From Burkholderia sp. lig30 (GTDB lineage Bacteria; Pseudomonadota; Gammaproteobacteria; Burkholderiales; Burkholderiaceae), in assembly GCF_000687455.2 (NCBI RefSeq), contig NZ_JGVW01000076.1, forward strand, positions 60,897 through 124,896: DNA of 64,000 nt, in the 5' to 3' direction. Position 1 is the stretch's first letter; every line of letters begins with the position of its first letter. Under the pieces are notes generated by a model, which worked only from the letters and a program-made list of their open reading frames with translations, did not search any database and was not told where the DNA came from. A program made the translations under genes and the position numbers. Below are positions 43,051 through 52,263 of the stretch, in pieces.

Positions 43051-44604
43051 ATGAGTGGTTCCCTTAGCCTCAAGACTCGACTGACCTGCGTTCTTTTTTT
43101 GCTTGGCGTGCTATGTATCGTCATTGCCGGAATCGGCATCAAGGGCATTCAAAATGCGAACGCTCGGGCGCAACGCACCTACGACACCCTTACACGACCT
43201 GCACAGGCAATCGAATCGTCCTATATCATGACGTTGACTGAGGGGATTCAGCTCATGGAAGGGCTGGCGTCCAATGACGAGTCGACGAAGCAGCAGCGTC
43301 TGGATTTCATTGCGCAGCTGCAAAAGGATAGCGATTCACAGTTCGCCGAATTCAGGAACAGTCCGAAAGACGATTCCATCAAGGATGTTTCTTCCCGGAT
43401 CGAGCAGGATCACGCGAAGTTCACCGAAGTATTGCAGAGAGCCGTGGAGCTGTTCAGGGAGGGCAAGACGGCCGATGCGCTCTCTGTCGAGGGGAGCGAT
43501 TTGCGTCCGTACGGTATTGCGCTTTTCAAGGGGGTGGTGCAGATTAGTTCGACCCTGCGTGGCCAGGAGAAGGCGGCGAACGAGCACGATCTTGCTGCCT
43601 ATCGGCACATGATGACTATCATGACGGCTATTCTCGTCGTGGGCGGACTGATTGCCGGCGGGTACGCGTGGGCGCAGTTGAGGGGGGTGGGATTCAGTAT
43701 CGGCGGCATCCAGAAAGCGTTGCAGGAGGTCAGCGAGACACTGGATCTGACGCGCCGGGCGCCAGTCGAGCGAATGGACGAAATTGGCCTGATGGCGCGT
43801 GCGTTCAACCACCTTATGGATCGCGTTTCGGGCGTCATGACCACGGTGCACGGGGCAGTGGAATCCGTTGCGACTGCCTCAAGGGAAATTGCTTCGGGCA
43901 ATACCGACCTGTCATCGCGTACTGAGCAACAGGCGGCATCGCTGGAGGAGACCTCTGCGAGCATGGAGGAGCTGACCGGTACAGTCCGGCAGAATGCGGA
44001 AAGCGCGCGCCAGGCGGCCGTGCTGGCAGCCAGCGCGTCCGAGGCCGCGAATCACGGCAACGACGTGGTGTCGTTGGCGGTCGGTACGATGCAGGAGATC
44101 AGTGAAAGCTCCGCAAGAATTGCGGACATCACCGGGATGATCGAGGGCATCGCCTTCCAGACTAATATCCTCGCGCTGAACGCGGCGGTCGAGGCGGCAC
44201 GTGCAGGTGAGCAGGGGCGCGGCTTTGCCGTGGTGGCGGGCGAGGTACGCTCGCTTGCACAGCGTGCGGCTGGCGCGGCGAAGGAGATCAAGGATCTGAT
44301 TGGCGCGTCGGTCGAACGAGTCGAGGCCGGTGCAAGGCAGGTTCACGAAGCTGGCAATACGATCAACGAAATCGTTCAGTCAGTCACGAAGGTGACGGAT
44401 CTGGTGCGGGAAATTGCCGCGGCGTCGGAAGAGCAGAACAAGGGGATCAGTCAGGTTGGCCAGGCGGTCACACAGATGGATCAGGTCACCCAGCAGAACG
44501 CTGCGCTGGTCGAGCAGGCTGCGGCTGCAGCTCAGTCGATGGAAGGCCAGGCGCGCAGCTTGCGCGAGGCGGTTGCCGTATTCAAGGTGGGCATCGTCGG
44601 CTGA
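43051..44604 (+). CDS. Methyl-accepting chemotaxis protein
   Basis: About 517 residues. First membrane helix at about 10-29, a periplasmic four-helix ligand domain (30-185), a second helix at about 187-207, a HAMP region, and the coiled-coil signalling domain with the highly conserved tip [20 protein letters not shown]. The domain is intact. It has no C-terminal CheR-binding pentapeptide. It senses an external ligand and signals through CheA/CheW. It is encoded just behind the catabolic cluster and may sense an aromatic compound, as NahY does. The start at ATG 43051 is preferred over a GTG at 43033. Confidence 0.9.
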   Translation: MSGSLSLKTRLTCVLFLLGVLCIVIAGIGIKGIQNANARAQRTYDTLTRPAQAIESSYIMTLTEGIQLMEGLASNDESTKQQRLDFIAQLQKDSDSQFAEFRNSPKDDSIKDVSSRIEQDHAKFTEVLQRAVELFREGKTADALSVEGSDLRPYGIALFKGVVQISSTLRGQEKAANEHDLAAYRHMMTIMTAILVVGGLIAGGYAWAQLRGVGFSIGGIQKALQEVSETLDLTRRAPVERMDEIGLMARAFNHLMDRVSGVMTTVHGAVESVATASREIASGNTDLSSRTEQQAASLEETSASMEELTGTVRQNAESARQAAVLAASASEAANHGNDVVSLAVGTMQEISESSARIADITGMIEGIAFQTNILALNAAVEAARAGEQGRGFAVVAGEVRSLAQRAAGAAKEIKDLIGASVERVEAGARQVHEAGNTINEIVQSVTKVTDLVREIAAASEEQNKGISQVGQAVTQMDQVTQQNAALVEQAAAAAQSMEGQARSLREAVAVFKVGIVG

Positions 44605-44757
44605 CAGAATGAAATTACTTCTCCCTGGCACTGAGCGCTCGATAGTGCTTGCCGGCACGCCTTGCCCGGAGGCTTCGTGGACAATCGTATGAATCAGGCG
44701 GCGCTTGGGAAGGTTGCAAAGTTCGGAACCTCTAGAACGCGAACAACCGGGAGAATC

Positions 44758-45195
44758 TCAATCGCCGATGAACTTGTGCAGCAGGCGGCACAACTCGTCA
44801 AACTCTGTCTTGTCGAAGTTGCGTAGCCGACTGTTTAGCACCTTCGGCGCAATTTCCGGGATCTGGCCAGCAATTTCCTCCCCTTTAGGGGTAAGCGCCA
44901 AATTGACCACGCGGCGATCGTCGATGCTGCGGGAGCGTTTCAGCAGGCCTTTCTCTTCCAGCTTGTCGAGCATGCGCGTCATCAAGCCGGTATCAATTCC
45001 GAGCAGTTTGGAGATTTCGAAAGGCGTGGAGGCCACGCCTTTCCGAAGTGCAAGCAGAATGCCCATATGATGGCTGGAAATGCCGAGATCCTTGACGGCC
45101 GCGTCCATTTCCGTAGTGATCAGGTTGCGCGCCTTGGCCAGCATGAACCCGACACTTTCTGTGAGCATAAAATTCTTTGGTGTGTAGTGTTCCAT
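44758..45195 (-). CDS. MarR-family regulator (paralogue of 23570)
   Basis: 145 residues from ATG 45195; an earlier in-frame start adds a tail absent from its paralogue. Both proteins share S-I-D-D-R-R-V-V-N-L or S-S-D-D-R-R-V-V-N-L in the wing and F-D-E-L-C/R-R-L-I/L-H-K-F-I/L near the end, and they align along their full length. The winged helix is I-S-K-L-L-G-I-D-T-G-L-M-T-R-M-L. No target gene lies next to it apart from the chemoreceptor (convergent). Its promoter region carries the same operator-like motif as the efflux genes, so cross-regulation is possible. Confidence 0.9.
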   Translation of the reverse strand: MEHYTPKNFMLTESVGFMLAKARNLITTEMDAAVKDLGISSHHMGILLALRKGVASTPFEISKLLGIDTGLMTRMLDKLEEKGLLKRSRSIDDRRVVNLALTPKGEEIAGQIPEIAPKVLNSRLRNFDKTEFDELCRLLHKFIGD

Positions 45196-45227
45196 GAGCG
45201 CCCTGATTTGGTTGGTGAAAATAATAG

Positions 45228-45249
45228 CTGATTTATCAGATATTGTCAA
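45228..45249 (-). promoter_or_regulatory. MarR-type operator candidate, site 4
   Basis: On the minus strand it reads TTGACAATATCTGATAAATC, then AGC. It contains CTGAT-AA-ATCAG symmetry and the shared TTGACNNTATCTGAT core, about 33 bases before the MarR start, as at site 1. Confidence 0.55.
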
Positions 45250-45664
45250 GGCTTGTTTGTTGTGCGGCGATTTTCCGTGATGGTGCTCCTGCCCAGGGGG
45301 CGGTGTTGACGTACTGGTTCGGGCCGGGGGCTATGGTAGCTGCGTGCTCGAAAAGCGACCTGATGTGTAAAACGACGTTTCAGCCTGAATGCTGATTTCT
45401 CAATGCATCGACCGGTTTCCAAATTCCGAAATCAGTTTTTGGGGCACTGACCTTACCGCGCCGACCATCGAGTGAGTTCCTCGATCAGGGGAGCGGGCTT
45501 CGCACGCGTGCGGGTTTGGAGTCGAGGACCGGGTATTCGCTGACGTCCGCGTGTGTCAAAAAAGTGGCTTATTGCACCACCAACGCGAGAATGCGGACAC
45601 ATGCTTTTAAGTGTATTAGCCGGAACTCGATCTGACAGGTAGTCGGGCCGATAGAGAAGGAAGG
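45250..45664. other. Non-coding gap at the probable island edge
   Basis: 415 bases. No gene, RNA or repeat recognised. It lies between the MarR gene and the transposase remnant. Confidence 0.35.
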
Positions 45665-46025
45665 ATCAATGGGGAATGAGTTTCTCCCTGGCGAGCTCCA
45701 GTGAATCGAGGAAGGTGCGCATGGGTGTCTTGCCGTGGCACCCGCGTCCCTGAAGCTCCCGTTCATTGTTGTGTACTGGTCGAGCCACGCATCCAGATCC
45801 GTCTGCAAGGTGTCAATCGATTCGTGGATCTTCTTGCGGAAAGCGATGCGATAGAACTCGTTGAGCATGGTCTTGTGCGGCCGCTCGACGATCCCGTTGG
45901 TCTGCGGCGACTTGGCTTTTGCGGGTATGGTCGAAGTCTTCCACGGCCAAATGCAGCTCATATTCGTGATGCTCGGGGTTGCCGCAGTATTCGGCGCCGC
46001 GGTCCGTCAGCACGCGCAGCACCCT
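45665..46025 (-). pseudogene. Transposase (integrase-core, IS481/IS3-like) C-terminal remnant
   Basis: Three minus-strand frames together give the end of an rve-type transposase: R-V-L-T-D-R-G-A-E-Y-C-G (the second catalytic Asp region) and T-N-G-I-V-E-R-P-H-K-T-M-L-N-E (catalytic Glu region), then a tail ending G-K-T-P-M-R-T-F-L-D-S and E-K-L-I-P-H. At least two frame changes occur, and the N-terminal helix-turn-helix and first Asp are missing. It is a dead remnant. It lies between the catabolic region and ordinary chromosome. Confidence 0.75.
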
Positions 46026-46124
46026 GATGCATTCACGAAATGAATGATCGCTGATTCAATAAATAAATTTTAAAAATGCAAATGTGCTCGCTAAGCTAGA
46101 CGCATCTGACCTGGTGAGCATGCG

Positions 46125-46799
46125 ATGGCTGAACTCTATCTGGTGCGGCACGGACAAGCGTCCTTCGGCACGGGCAACTACGACCGGCTCTCCGCGTGCG
46201 GCGAACAGCAGGGCGTGTGGCTCGGCGAATACTTCGCGCAGCAGGACATCGTCTTCGATCACGTGATCTGCGGCACGCTGCAGCGGCACGCGCAGACGGT
46301 CGACGCGATCCTGCGCGGGATGGGCCGGGAAGACACCCGCTACGACCGGCATCCGGGCCTGAACGAATACGACTTCGACGGACTGTTTGCCGCCGCCGCC
46401 GACGACTATCCGGAGATTGCGCGGCTCGCTTCCGGAACGATGAAGGAGCACTTTCGGGCGCTCAAGCAGGTGTTGCATCTCTGGTCGGAGGACAAGCTGC
46501 GCGGGCCCGTCCCCGAAGCCTGGGCGCAATTCCAGCAGCGTGTCGCCAACGCGCGCGCCGCGATCCGGCACGGCGGTGGGCAGCGCGTGCTGGTGGTGAG
46601 CTCCGGCGGCCCGATCGCGGTTACCGCGCAGCAGGTGCTTGCGGCGCCCGCGTCGAGTGCGATCGCGCTGAACCTGCAGATCCGCAACAGCAGCATTTCG
46701 CAGTACTTTTTCAACGCCGATGCGTTCCATCTCGCGTCGTTCAACGGTATCCCACACCTCGAGGATCCGGAACGGCACGCGTTCCGGACCTACGGCTGA
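46125..46799 (+). CDS. Histidine phosphatase family protein (phosphoglycerate mutase-like)
   Basis: 224 residues. The catalytic L-V-R-H-G-Q-A-S-F-G motif at residues 4-13 carries the phospho-accepting His. A later G-Q-R-V-L-V-V-S-S-G-G-P-I motif fits this superfamily. It acts on a phosphate ester; the substrate is unknown. It is followed 25 bases later by a phosphotransferase gene and by an SDR and an acyl-CoA dehydrogenase gene, a set frequently found together in Burkholderia. GC content is higher than in the catabolic region. Confidence 0.9.
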   Translation: MAELYLVRHGQASFGTGNYDRLSACGEQQGVWLGEYFAQQDIVFDHVICGTLQRHAQTVDAILRGMGREDTRYDRHPGLNEYDFDGLFAAAADDYPEIARLASGTMKEHFRALKQVLHLWSEDKLRGPVPEAWAQFQQRVANARAAIRHGGGQRVLVVSSGGPIAVTAQQVLAAPASSAIALNLQIRNSSISQYFFNADAFHLASFNGIPHLEDPERHAFRTYG

Positions 46800-46824
46800 C
46801 CCACGACACTGAGCGATCGGAACG

Positions 46825-47856
46825 ATGACGAACACAACGCAGCAACTCGATATCGACAGACTGACGCGTTATCTGGAAGACCACGTACCCGGCTTCGAAG
46901 GCCCCGTCGAGGCCGAGAAGTTTGCCGGCGGCCAGTCGAATCCGACCTTCCTGCTGACCGCGCGCAGCGGCCGCTACGTGCTGCGGCGCCAGCCGCCGGG
47001 CGAACTGCTGAAGTCCGCGCATGCGGTGGATCGTGAATTCCGGATCCTGACCGCGTTGTCGGGGACCCGGGTGCCGGTCGCGCGACCGTATCACCTGTGC
47101 GAGGACCGCGACGTGATCGGCAGCCTGTTCTACGTGATGAGCTTCGAGGACGGGCGGATCTTCTGGAATCCCGCGCTACCGGACCTGCCGCGGCCCGACC
47201 GCGCGGTCTGCTACGACGCGGTGCTGCAGACGATGGCCGCGCTGCACGACGTCGATGTCGATGCGGTCGGCCTGTCCGATTACGGCCGCCCCGGCAACTA
47301 TTTCGAGCGCCAGATCGGCGTGTGGACGAAGCAGTATCGTGCGGCGGAAACAGAGCGGCTCGACGCGATGGAAGCGCTGATCGACTGGCTGCCGAGCGCC
47401 TGTCCCGCCGACTCGGGCCGGCCCGCACTCGTGCACGGCGATTTCCGGATCGACAACCTGATGTTCGAGCGCGACAGCTACCGCGTGCAGGCGGTGCTCG
47501 ACTGGGAGCTGTCGACGCTCGGCAATCCGCTCGCGGATCTCGCTTATTTCTGCATGTGCCTGCGGTTGCCGTCGGACGGCCATATTCCGGGGCTCGCGGG
47601 CCAGGATCGTGCAGCGCTCGGCGTGCCGCAGGAAGCGGAGATCGTTGCGCGCTACTGCGAACTGCGCGGGATCGAGCCGATCCGCGACTGGCACTTCTAT
47701 CTCGCGTTCAGCTTTTTCCGGCTTGCCGCGATCGCGCAGGGCGTCAAGGCGCGCGGGCTGAAGGGTAACGCGTCGAGCGCGGCCGCGCTGCGCGTCGGCG
47801 AGATGGCCGGACGTCTGGCCGAGGAGGCGATGCGCGTGATCGACGCGCATCGCTGA
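46825..47856 (+). CDS. Phosphotransferase family protein (ACAD10/11-type, APH fold)
   Basis: 343 residues with an aminoglycoside-phosphotransferase fold. It has G-G-Q-S-N-P-T-F nucleotide loop, L-V-H-G-D-F-R-I-D-N-L (catalytic Asp) and a following L-D-W-E-L-S. In mammals the same domain is fused to an acyl-CoA dehydrogenase (ACAD10/11) that handles 4-hydroxyacyl-CoA. Here the kinase gene and an acyl-CoA dehydrogenase gene (48881) are separate but close, supporting this role. It likely phosphorylates a hydroxyacyl-CoA. Confidence 0.85.
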   Translation: MTNTTQQLDIDRLTRYLEDHVPGFEGPVEAEKFAGGQSNPTFLLTARSGRYVLRRQPPGELLKSAHAVDREFRILTALSGTRVPVARPYHLCEDRDVIGSLFYVMSFEDGRIFWNPALPDLPRPDRAVCYDAVLQTMAALHDVDVDAVGLSDYGRPGNYFERQIGVWTKQYRAAETERLDAMEALIDWLPSACPADSGRPALVHGDFRIDNLMFERDSYRVQAVLDWELSTLGNPLADLAYFCMCLRLPSDGHIPGLAGQDRAALGVPQEAEIVARYCELRGIEPIRDWHFYLAFSFFRLAAIAQGVKARGLKGNASSAAALRVGEMAGRLAEEAMRVIDAHR

Positions 47857-47907
47857 AAGAACCGAAGCGGCACGCGCCGCACACACACAACGATGGAGGA
47901 GCGAAAC

Positions 47908-48672
47908 ATGGCAACGAATCTGTTCGACCTGGCGGGGAAGGTTGCGCTCGTGACGGGCGCAAGCCGCGGGATCGGCGAGGAAATCGCGAAGCTGCTCGCG
48001 CAGCAGGGCGCGCACGTCATCGTGTCGAGCCGCAAGCTCGACGACTGCCGCGCGGTGGCCGACGCGATCGTCGCGGCCGGCGGCAGCGCCGAGGCGCTCG
48101 CCTGCCACGTCGGCCGGATGGAGGATATCGCCGCAGCGTTCGAGCAGATCCGCGGCAAGCACGGGCGTCTCGACATCCTCGTCAACAACGCGGCGGCGAA
48201 TCCGTATTTCGGTCACATTCTCGATACGGATCTGGCGGCCTACGACAAGACCGTCGAAGTGAACATCCGCGGCTATTTCTTCATGTCGGTCGAGGCCGGC
48301 AAGATGATGAAGGCGCAGGGCGGCGGCGCGATCGTCAACACGGCATCGGTGAACGCGCTGCAGCCGGGCGACCGGCAGGGCATCTATTCGATCACGAAGG
48401 CCGCGGTCGTCAACATGACGAAGGCGTTCGCGAAGGAATGCGGACCGCTCGGCATTCGCGTGAACGCGTTGCTGCCGGGCCTCACGAAGACCCGGTTCGC
48501 GGGCGCGCTGTTCGCCGATGAGGCGATCTACGAAAGCTGGAAGGGGAAGATCCCGCTGCGCCGCCATGCGGAGCCGAGCGAAATGGCCGGCACCGTGCTT
48601 TATCTCGTGTCGGATGCGTCGAGCTATACGAACGGCGAATGCATCGTCGTCGATGGCGGCCTGACGATCTGA
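47908..48672 (+). CDS. Short-chain dehydrogenase/reductase
   Basis: 254 residues from ATG 47908 (GGAGG seven bases upstream; an ATG five codons earlier is embedded in the ribosome-binding site). Classical SDR: T-G-A-S-R-G-I-G near 16, N-N-A-A near 95, S-V-N and Y-S-I-T-K near 150-165. It is an NAD(P)-dependent oxidoreductase with a fatty-acid or hydroxyacyl role suggested by neighbours. A duplicated SDR tail lies directly behind it (48680). Confidence 0.88.
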   Translation: MATNLFDLAGKVALVTGASRGIGEEIAKLLAQQGAHVIVSSRKLDDCRAVADAIVAAGGSAEALACHVGRMEDIAAAFEQIRGKHGRLDILVNNAAANPYFGHILDTDLAAYDKTVEVNIRGYFFMSVEAGKMMKAQGGGAIVNTASVNALQPGDRQGIYSITKAAVVNMTKAFAKECGPLGIRVNALLPGLTKTRFAGALFADEAIYESWKGKIPLRRHAEPSEMAGTVLYLVSDASSYTNGECIVVDGGLTI

Positions 48673-48679
48673 GCGTGCG

Positions 48680-48856
48680 ATGGCGACCGATTGCGACATT
48701 GCCGACAAACAGGATTTCGTCGCACGAGGCTCGTCGATGAAGCGCGTCGGCCGCCCGGCGGAAGTCGTTGCGACGATGCCGGTGTCGTGTGCAAAGGAAA
48801 ATTCTTGTCTGACCGGGCAGACCGTCGCTGTCGACGGTGGTGTCCCGGCCTTCTGA
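48680..48856 (+). pseudogene. SDR C-terminal remnant
   Basis: A 58-codon frame whose second half, M-K-R-V-G-R-P-A-E-V then L-T-G-Q-T-V-A-V-D-G-G-V-P-A-F-stop, is the characteristic C-terminus of a short-chain dehydrogenase. The Rossmann core is absent. It starts seven bases after the intact SDR stop and ends 25 bases before the acyl-CoA dehydrogenase gene, so it looks like what is left of a deleted second SDR gene. Confidence 0.65.
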
Positions 48857-48880
48857 TCGAACGGAATCGAGGAAACGATC

Positions 48881-50125
48881 ATGGACTTTGGCTATACCCC
48901 GAAAGTGGAAGATCTCCGCGGCCGCGTGCGCGCATTCATGGACGAACTGATCGTGCCGCGCATCCGGCAATGGCACGACGAGGTCCATGCGGGCCGCTAC
49001 CCGGTGTCGTTCATGGAGGACCTGAAGGCGCGCGCGAAGGAGGAGGGGCTCTGGAACCTGTTCCTGCCGCACCTGAAGGACGACGAGCCCGGCACGCGCC
49101 TCACGAACCTCGAGTACGCGCCGCTCGCCGAGATCATGGGGCGCGTCGCGTGGGCATCGGAAGTGTTCAACTGCAATGCGCCGGACACGGGCAACATGGA
49201 GCTGCTGCACATGTTCGGGACGCCCGGGCAGCGCGAGCAGTGGCTGCTGCCGCTGCTGCACGGCGAGATCCGTTCTGCGTTTGCGATGACGGAGCCGGAC
49301 GTGCCGTCGTCGGACGCGACGAACATCACGACCCGCATCGAGCGTGACGGTGGCGACTACGTGATCAACGGGCGCAAGTGGTTCATCACGAATGCTTCGC
49401 ACCCGAACTGCCGGATCTTCATCGTAATGGGCAAGACCGACCTGAACGCCGAGTCGCATCGGCAGCAGAGCATGGTTCTCGTGCCGCGCGACACGCCGGG
49501 CGTGACGGTCGTGCGCAATGTCACGGTGCTCAATCACGTTGCGCCGGAAGGGCATTGCGAGATCACGTTCGACAACGTGCGCGTGCCGGTGCGCAACCTG
49601 CTCGGCGAAGAAGGCAGCGGGTTCGCGCTGGCGCAGGCGCGCCTCGGGCCGGGGCGGATCCACCACTGCATGCGTTCGATCGGCGCGGCGGAGCTGGCGC
49701 TCGAACTGATGCTCGACCGTGCGCAATCGCGCGAGACGTTCGGCAAGCCGCTGAACCGGCACGGTACGGTCGGCGAGTGGATCGCGCGCTCGCGGATCGA
49801 GATCGACCAGGCACGGCTGCTCGTGCTGAAGGCCGCGTGGATGATCGACAAGGTCGGCGCGAAGGCCGCGCGCAAGGAGATCTCGATGATCAAGGCGCTC
49901 GTGCCGACCGTGCATACGAACGTGTGCGACCGTGCGATGCAGGTGTTCGGCGCGATGGGCGTCAGCCCCGACACGCCGCTTGCCGATCACTGGACCTGGG
50001 GCCGCGCGCTGCGCTATGCGGACGGCCCGGACGAGGTGCACCTGCAGGCGATCGCGCGCATGGAGATCAAGGATGCGGTGCCCGGATCGACGGCGCCGTA
50101 CCTGACCGTCCCGCCGCGCGCCTGA
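48881..50125 (+). CDS. Acyl-CoA dehydrogenase
   Basis: 414 residues with the three-domain acyl-CoA dehydrogenase fold. M-T-E-P-D-V-P-S-S-D-A-T and W-F-I-T-N-A-S-H mark the FAD-binding middle domain, and the C-terminal domain has Q-V-F-G-A-M-G-V-S-P. It is an FAD enzyme transferring electrons to ETF, and belongs with the ACAD11-like group that works with the phosphotransferase at 46825. Electrons would go to the ETF encoded at 63010. It is followed by a LysR gene. Confidence 0.9.
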   Translation: MDFGYTPKVEDLRGRVRAFMDELIVPRIRQWHDEVHAGRYPVSFMEDLKARAKEEGLWNLFLPHLKDDEPGTRLTNLEYAPLAEIMGRVAWASEVFNCNAPDTGNMELLHMFGTPGQREQWLLPLLHGEIRSAFAMTEPDVPSSDATNITTRIERDGGDYVINGRKWFITNASHPNCRIFIVMGKTDLNAESHRQQSMVLVPRDTPGVTVVRNVTVLNHVAPEGHCEITFDNVRVPVRNLLGEEGSGFALAQARLGPGRIHHCMRSIGAAELALELMLDRAQSRETFGKPLNRHGTVGEWIARSRIEIDQARLLVLKAAWMIDKVGAKAARKEISMIKALVPTVHTNVCDRAMQVFGAMGVSPDTPLADHWTWGRALRYADGPDEVHLQAIARMEIKDAVPGSTAPYLTVPPRA

Positions 50126-50227
50126 ACGTCGTGCGCGCCGCTGCAGCGGCGGCGCGTGCGACGCCACGCCACGGCGTAGACGCACGCGTGGCACGCCCTT
50201 TAAGATGCCGGCAGGGGGAGCACGGCG

Positions 50228-51127
50228 ATGCGCTTATCGAAGCTGGATCTGAATCTGTTTGTCGTATTCGAGGCAATCTACAACAAGCGCAACCTGACGC
50301 GCGCGGCCGAGGTGCTGAGCATTACGCAGCCGGCCGTCAGCAACGCGCTCGCGCGGATGCGCAGGACCCTGAACGATCCGCTGTTCGTGAGCACGTCGGC
50401 CGGGATGATGCCGACGCCGATGGCCGAGAACATCATCGGCCGCGTGCGCGAGGCGCTGCAATTGCTCGATTCGAGCGTGCACGAAGGCGATGTGTTCGAT
50501 CCTGCGTCGTCCGGGCGCGTGTTCGGGCTGAGCATGAGCGATCTCACCGAGGCACTGGTGCTGCCTGCGCTCGGCGAGCTGCTGCAGCGGCTCGCGCCCG
50601 GCATGCACGTACGCAGCTACTACACCGACCGGGGCGAGGTGCCGACCGCGCTCGCGAACGGCTCCGTCGACATCGCGATCGACGCGCCGCTGCTCAGCGA
50701 TCCGCACGTGCTTCAGGCGCCGCTGATACGCGACCGCTACGCGTGCATGATTCGTCACGACCATCCGTTCAAGGGCAACGTGCTGTCGATGGCCGACTAT
50801 CTTGCGATGGGGCACATCCACGTGTCGAGCCGCCGCAAGGGCATCGGTCACGTCGACGCGGAACTGGCGCGCCTCGGGCAGCGACGCAACATCCAGATGC
50901 GCGTCCAGCACTACATGGTCGCACCGCTCGTCGCGATGCGCGGCGACCTTGCGCTGACAGCGCCGCTCGGGCTGCTGAAGCGCTATCCGGCGCGCATTCT
51001 CGAGCTGCCGTTCGAGGTGCAGGATCTCGAAACCTACTGCTACTGGCATCACAGCGCAGATCGGGACCAGGGAAACCGATGGCTGCGCGAACAGCTGATC
51101 CAGTTGATGCGCAATGCGGCCGACTGA
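50228..51127 (+). CDS. LysR-type transcriptional regulator
   Basis: 299 residues. The first part, M-R-L-S-K-L-D-L-N-L-F-V-V-F-E-A-I-Y, and the recognition helix Q-P-A-V-S-N-A-L-A-R-M-R place it in the NodD/NahR-like group. The substrate domain is complete. It lies behind the acyl-CoA dehydrogenase genes in the same direction and could regulate them. Ligand unknown. Start ATG 50228 has GGGGAGCAC upstream. Confidence 0.88.
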   Translation: MRLSKLDLNLFVVFEAIYNKRNLTRAAEVLSITQPAVSNALARMRRTLNDPLFVSTSAGMMPTPMAENIIGRVREALQLLDSSVHEGDVFDPASSGRVFGLSMSDLTEALVLPALGELLQRLAPGMHVRSYYTDRGEVPTALANGSVDIAIDAPLLSDPHVLQAPLIRDRYACMIRHDHPFKGNVLSMADYLAMGHIHVSSRRKGIGHVDAELARLGQRRNIQMRVQHYMVAPLVAMRGDLALTAPLGLLKRYPARILELPFEVQDLETYCYWHHSADRDQGNRWLREQLIQLMRNAAD

Positions 51128-51263
51128 CGGAACGGGATGCGCGGCCACACGTCCTGATGTCGGCGCCACGCCGGCATTCGCCAGTGTCAAACCCTATCGC
51201 CGAATCAGACCAGCTTGCCGAGCACGCGCGCGTGTCGACGGGATGCGATGACGAGGAAGACGA

Positions 51264-51578
51264 TTACGACACGGTCGGGGCGGCACCGCCGAACGCATCG
51301 ACCGGCATCCAGTCGCCGAGCGACGCGGGAAAGCTGACGAACGGCAGGTTGTCCCAGAAAGACCATCCCGTTTCCTGCATCAATACCGCGTCCGCGACAG
51401 CCTCTGCGCTCGCGTAGGTTTTCGGGAGCGCGCATTGCTCGAGAATCACTTCCCCAGTGGCGGATGTTCGCCGCACATCGTGCGCGAGCAGCCAGCGCGG
51501 ATTTCCCCCGGGCGTCTGGCGGATCGTCATCAGCCCGAACGGGGAGTGGTAGGTATAGATGATCGGCTTTTCAGCCAT
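51264..51578 (-). CDS. Conserved small hypothetical protein
   Basis: 104 residues from ATG 51578; an earlier in-frame start is present but the sequence from M-A-E-K-P-I-I-Y-T-Y-H-S-P-F is more plausible. It is rich in aromatic residues, with an Asp-Trp-rich end. No domain was recognised. It may be cytoplasmic. Confidence 0.5.
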   Translation of the reverse strand: MAEKPIIYTYHSPFGLMTIRQTPGGNPRWLLAHDVRRTSATGEVILEQCALPKTYASAEAVADAVLMQETGWSFWDNLPFVSFPASLGDWMPVDAFGGAAPTVS

Positions 51579-51688
51579 GGGCGCCTCTATCGTTGTCGGG
51601 GTGAGCGTACAAAAAGCCGATTCTGACACGATTGAGGGTTTTCCCTTATGAAGGCCGGCGCAGGGCCGGCGGCCCGTACGCGCTGCTT

Positions 51689-51979
51689 CTAGAAATCCGA
51701 CGCACTGAGCAGAATGCGTTTGCCGTCCGCGTGCAGTTCGAGACGGGCAATCGCGCCGGAAATCCTCTCCTTGTTTTGCTCGAAGCCGGCGAGGATCTGA
51801 TCGGCGGTCGCCCCGGCGGTGCCGAGCATGTTGCAGATGACGTCAACCGGCAGCTTGAACGCTGCATAGCCCCATCCTTGCCTGAACGCGGAGAAATGCA
51901 GGCTCGCGTCGTCGCAGAGAATAGGCGCCGTCAGGCGGGTGGTTTCATCGGGTGTGGCGTTTTGCAGGGAATCGTTCAT
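51689..51979 (-). CDS. DUF1488-like protein
   Basis: 96 residues. The order of features, an N-terminal strand with L-H-F-S-A-F, a central helix then A-G-F-E-Q-N-K-E-R-I, and the end I-L-L-S-A-S-D-F, resembles DUF1488 proteins common in Burkholderia. Function unknown. ATG 51979 is the start used. Confidence 0.6.
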   Translation of the reverse strand: MNDSLQNATPDETTRLTAPILCDDASLHFSAFRQGWGYAAFKLPVDVICNMLGTAGATADQILAGFEQNKERISGAIARLELHADGKRILLSASDF

Positions 51980-52041
51980 CGCGCGTGACTTGAGTGTGGC
52001 ATTCCAGCGTGAATGCAGGATGTGGCGAAGCGGTCACCGGA

Positions 52042-52263
52042 TCAGCCCGGAACGGCATCGGCTTCCGGTGAGCCGGCCAAAGCGATGGCCCCGTGGGACC
52101 GAGCCTCGCCCTCGGTGGGGAAGGTCTCCTGACTGAACGCGATTACTTTGAAGCCAAAACCCTTTGACCGCGGGATGGTGATACCCCAATGCCAGCCCCC
52201 GTCCTGCTCGAACACGTGCAGAGCGGGCGGAGGCGCTTCATCAGGAGGTTGGGGGACAGTCAT
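52042..52263 (-). CDS. Hypothetical protein
   Basis: 73 residues from ATG 52263. Proline-rich N-terminus, then W-H-W-G-I-T-I-P-R-S-K-G-F-G-F-K-V. No domain recognised. An earlier in-frame ATG adds 15 residues. Its neighbour on the same strand is the DUF1488-like gene. Confidence 0.45.
   Translation of the reverse strand: MTVPQPPDEAPPPALHVFEQDGGWHWGITIPRSKGFGFKVIAFSQETFPTEGEARSHGAIALAGSPEADAVPG

Noticed and set aside
47176..48882. Long minus-strand frame across the phosphotransferase and SDR genes
   Set aside because: Shadow of two genes with intact motifs; composition is Arg/His-rich and not protein-like.
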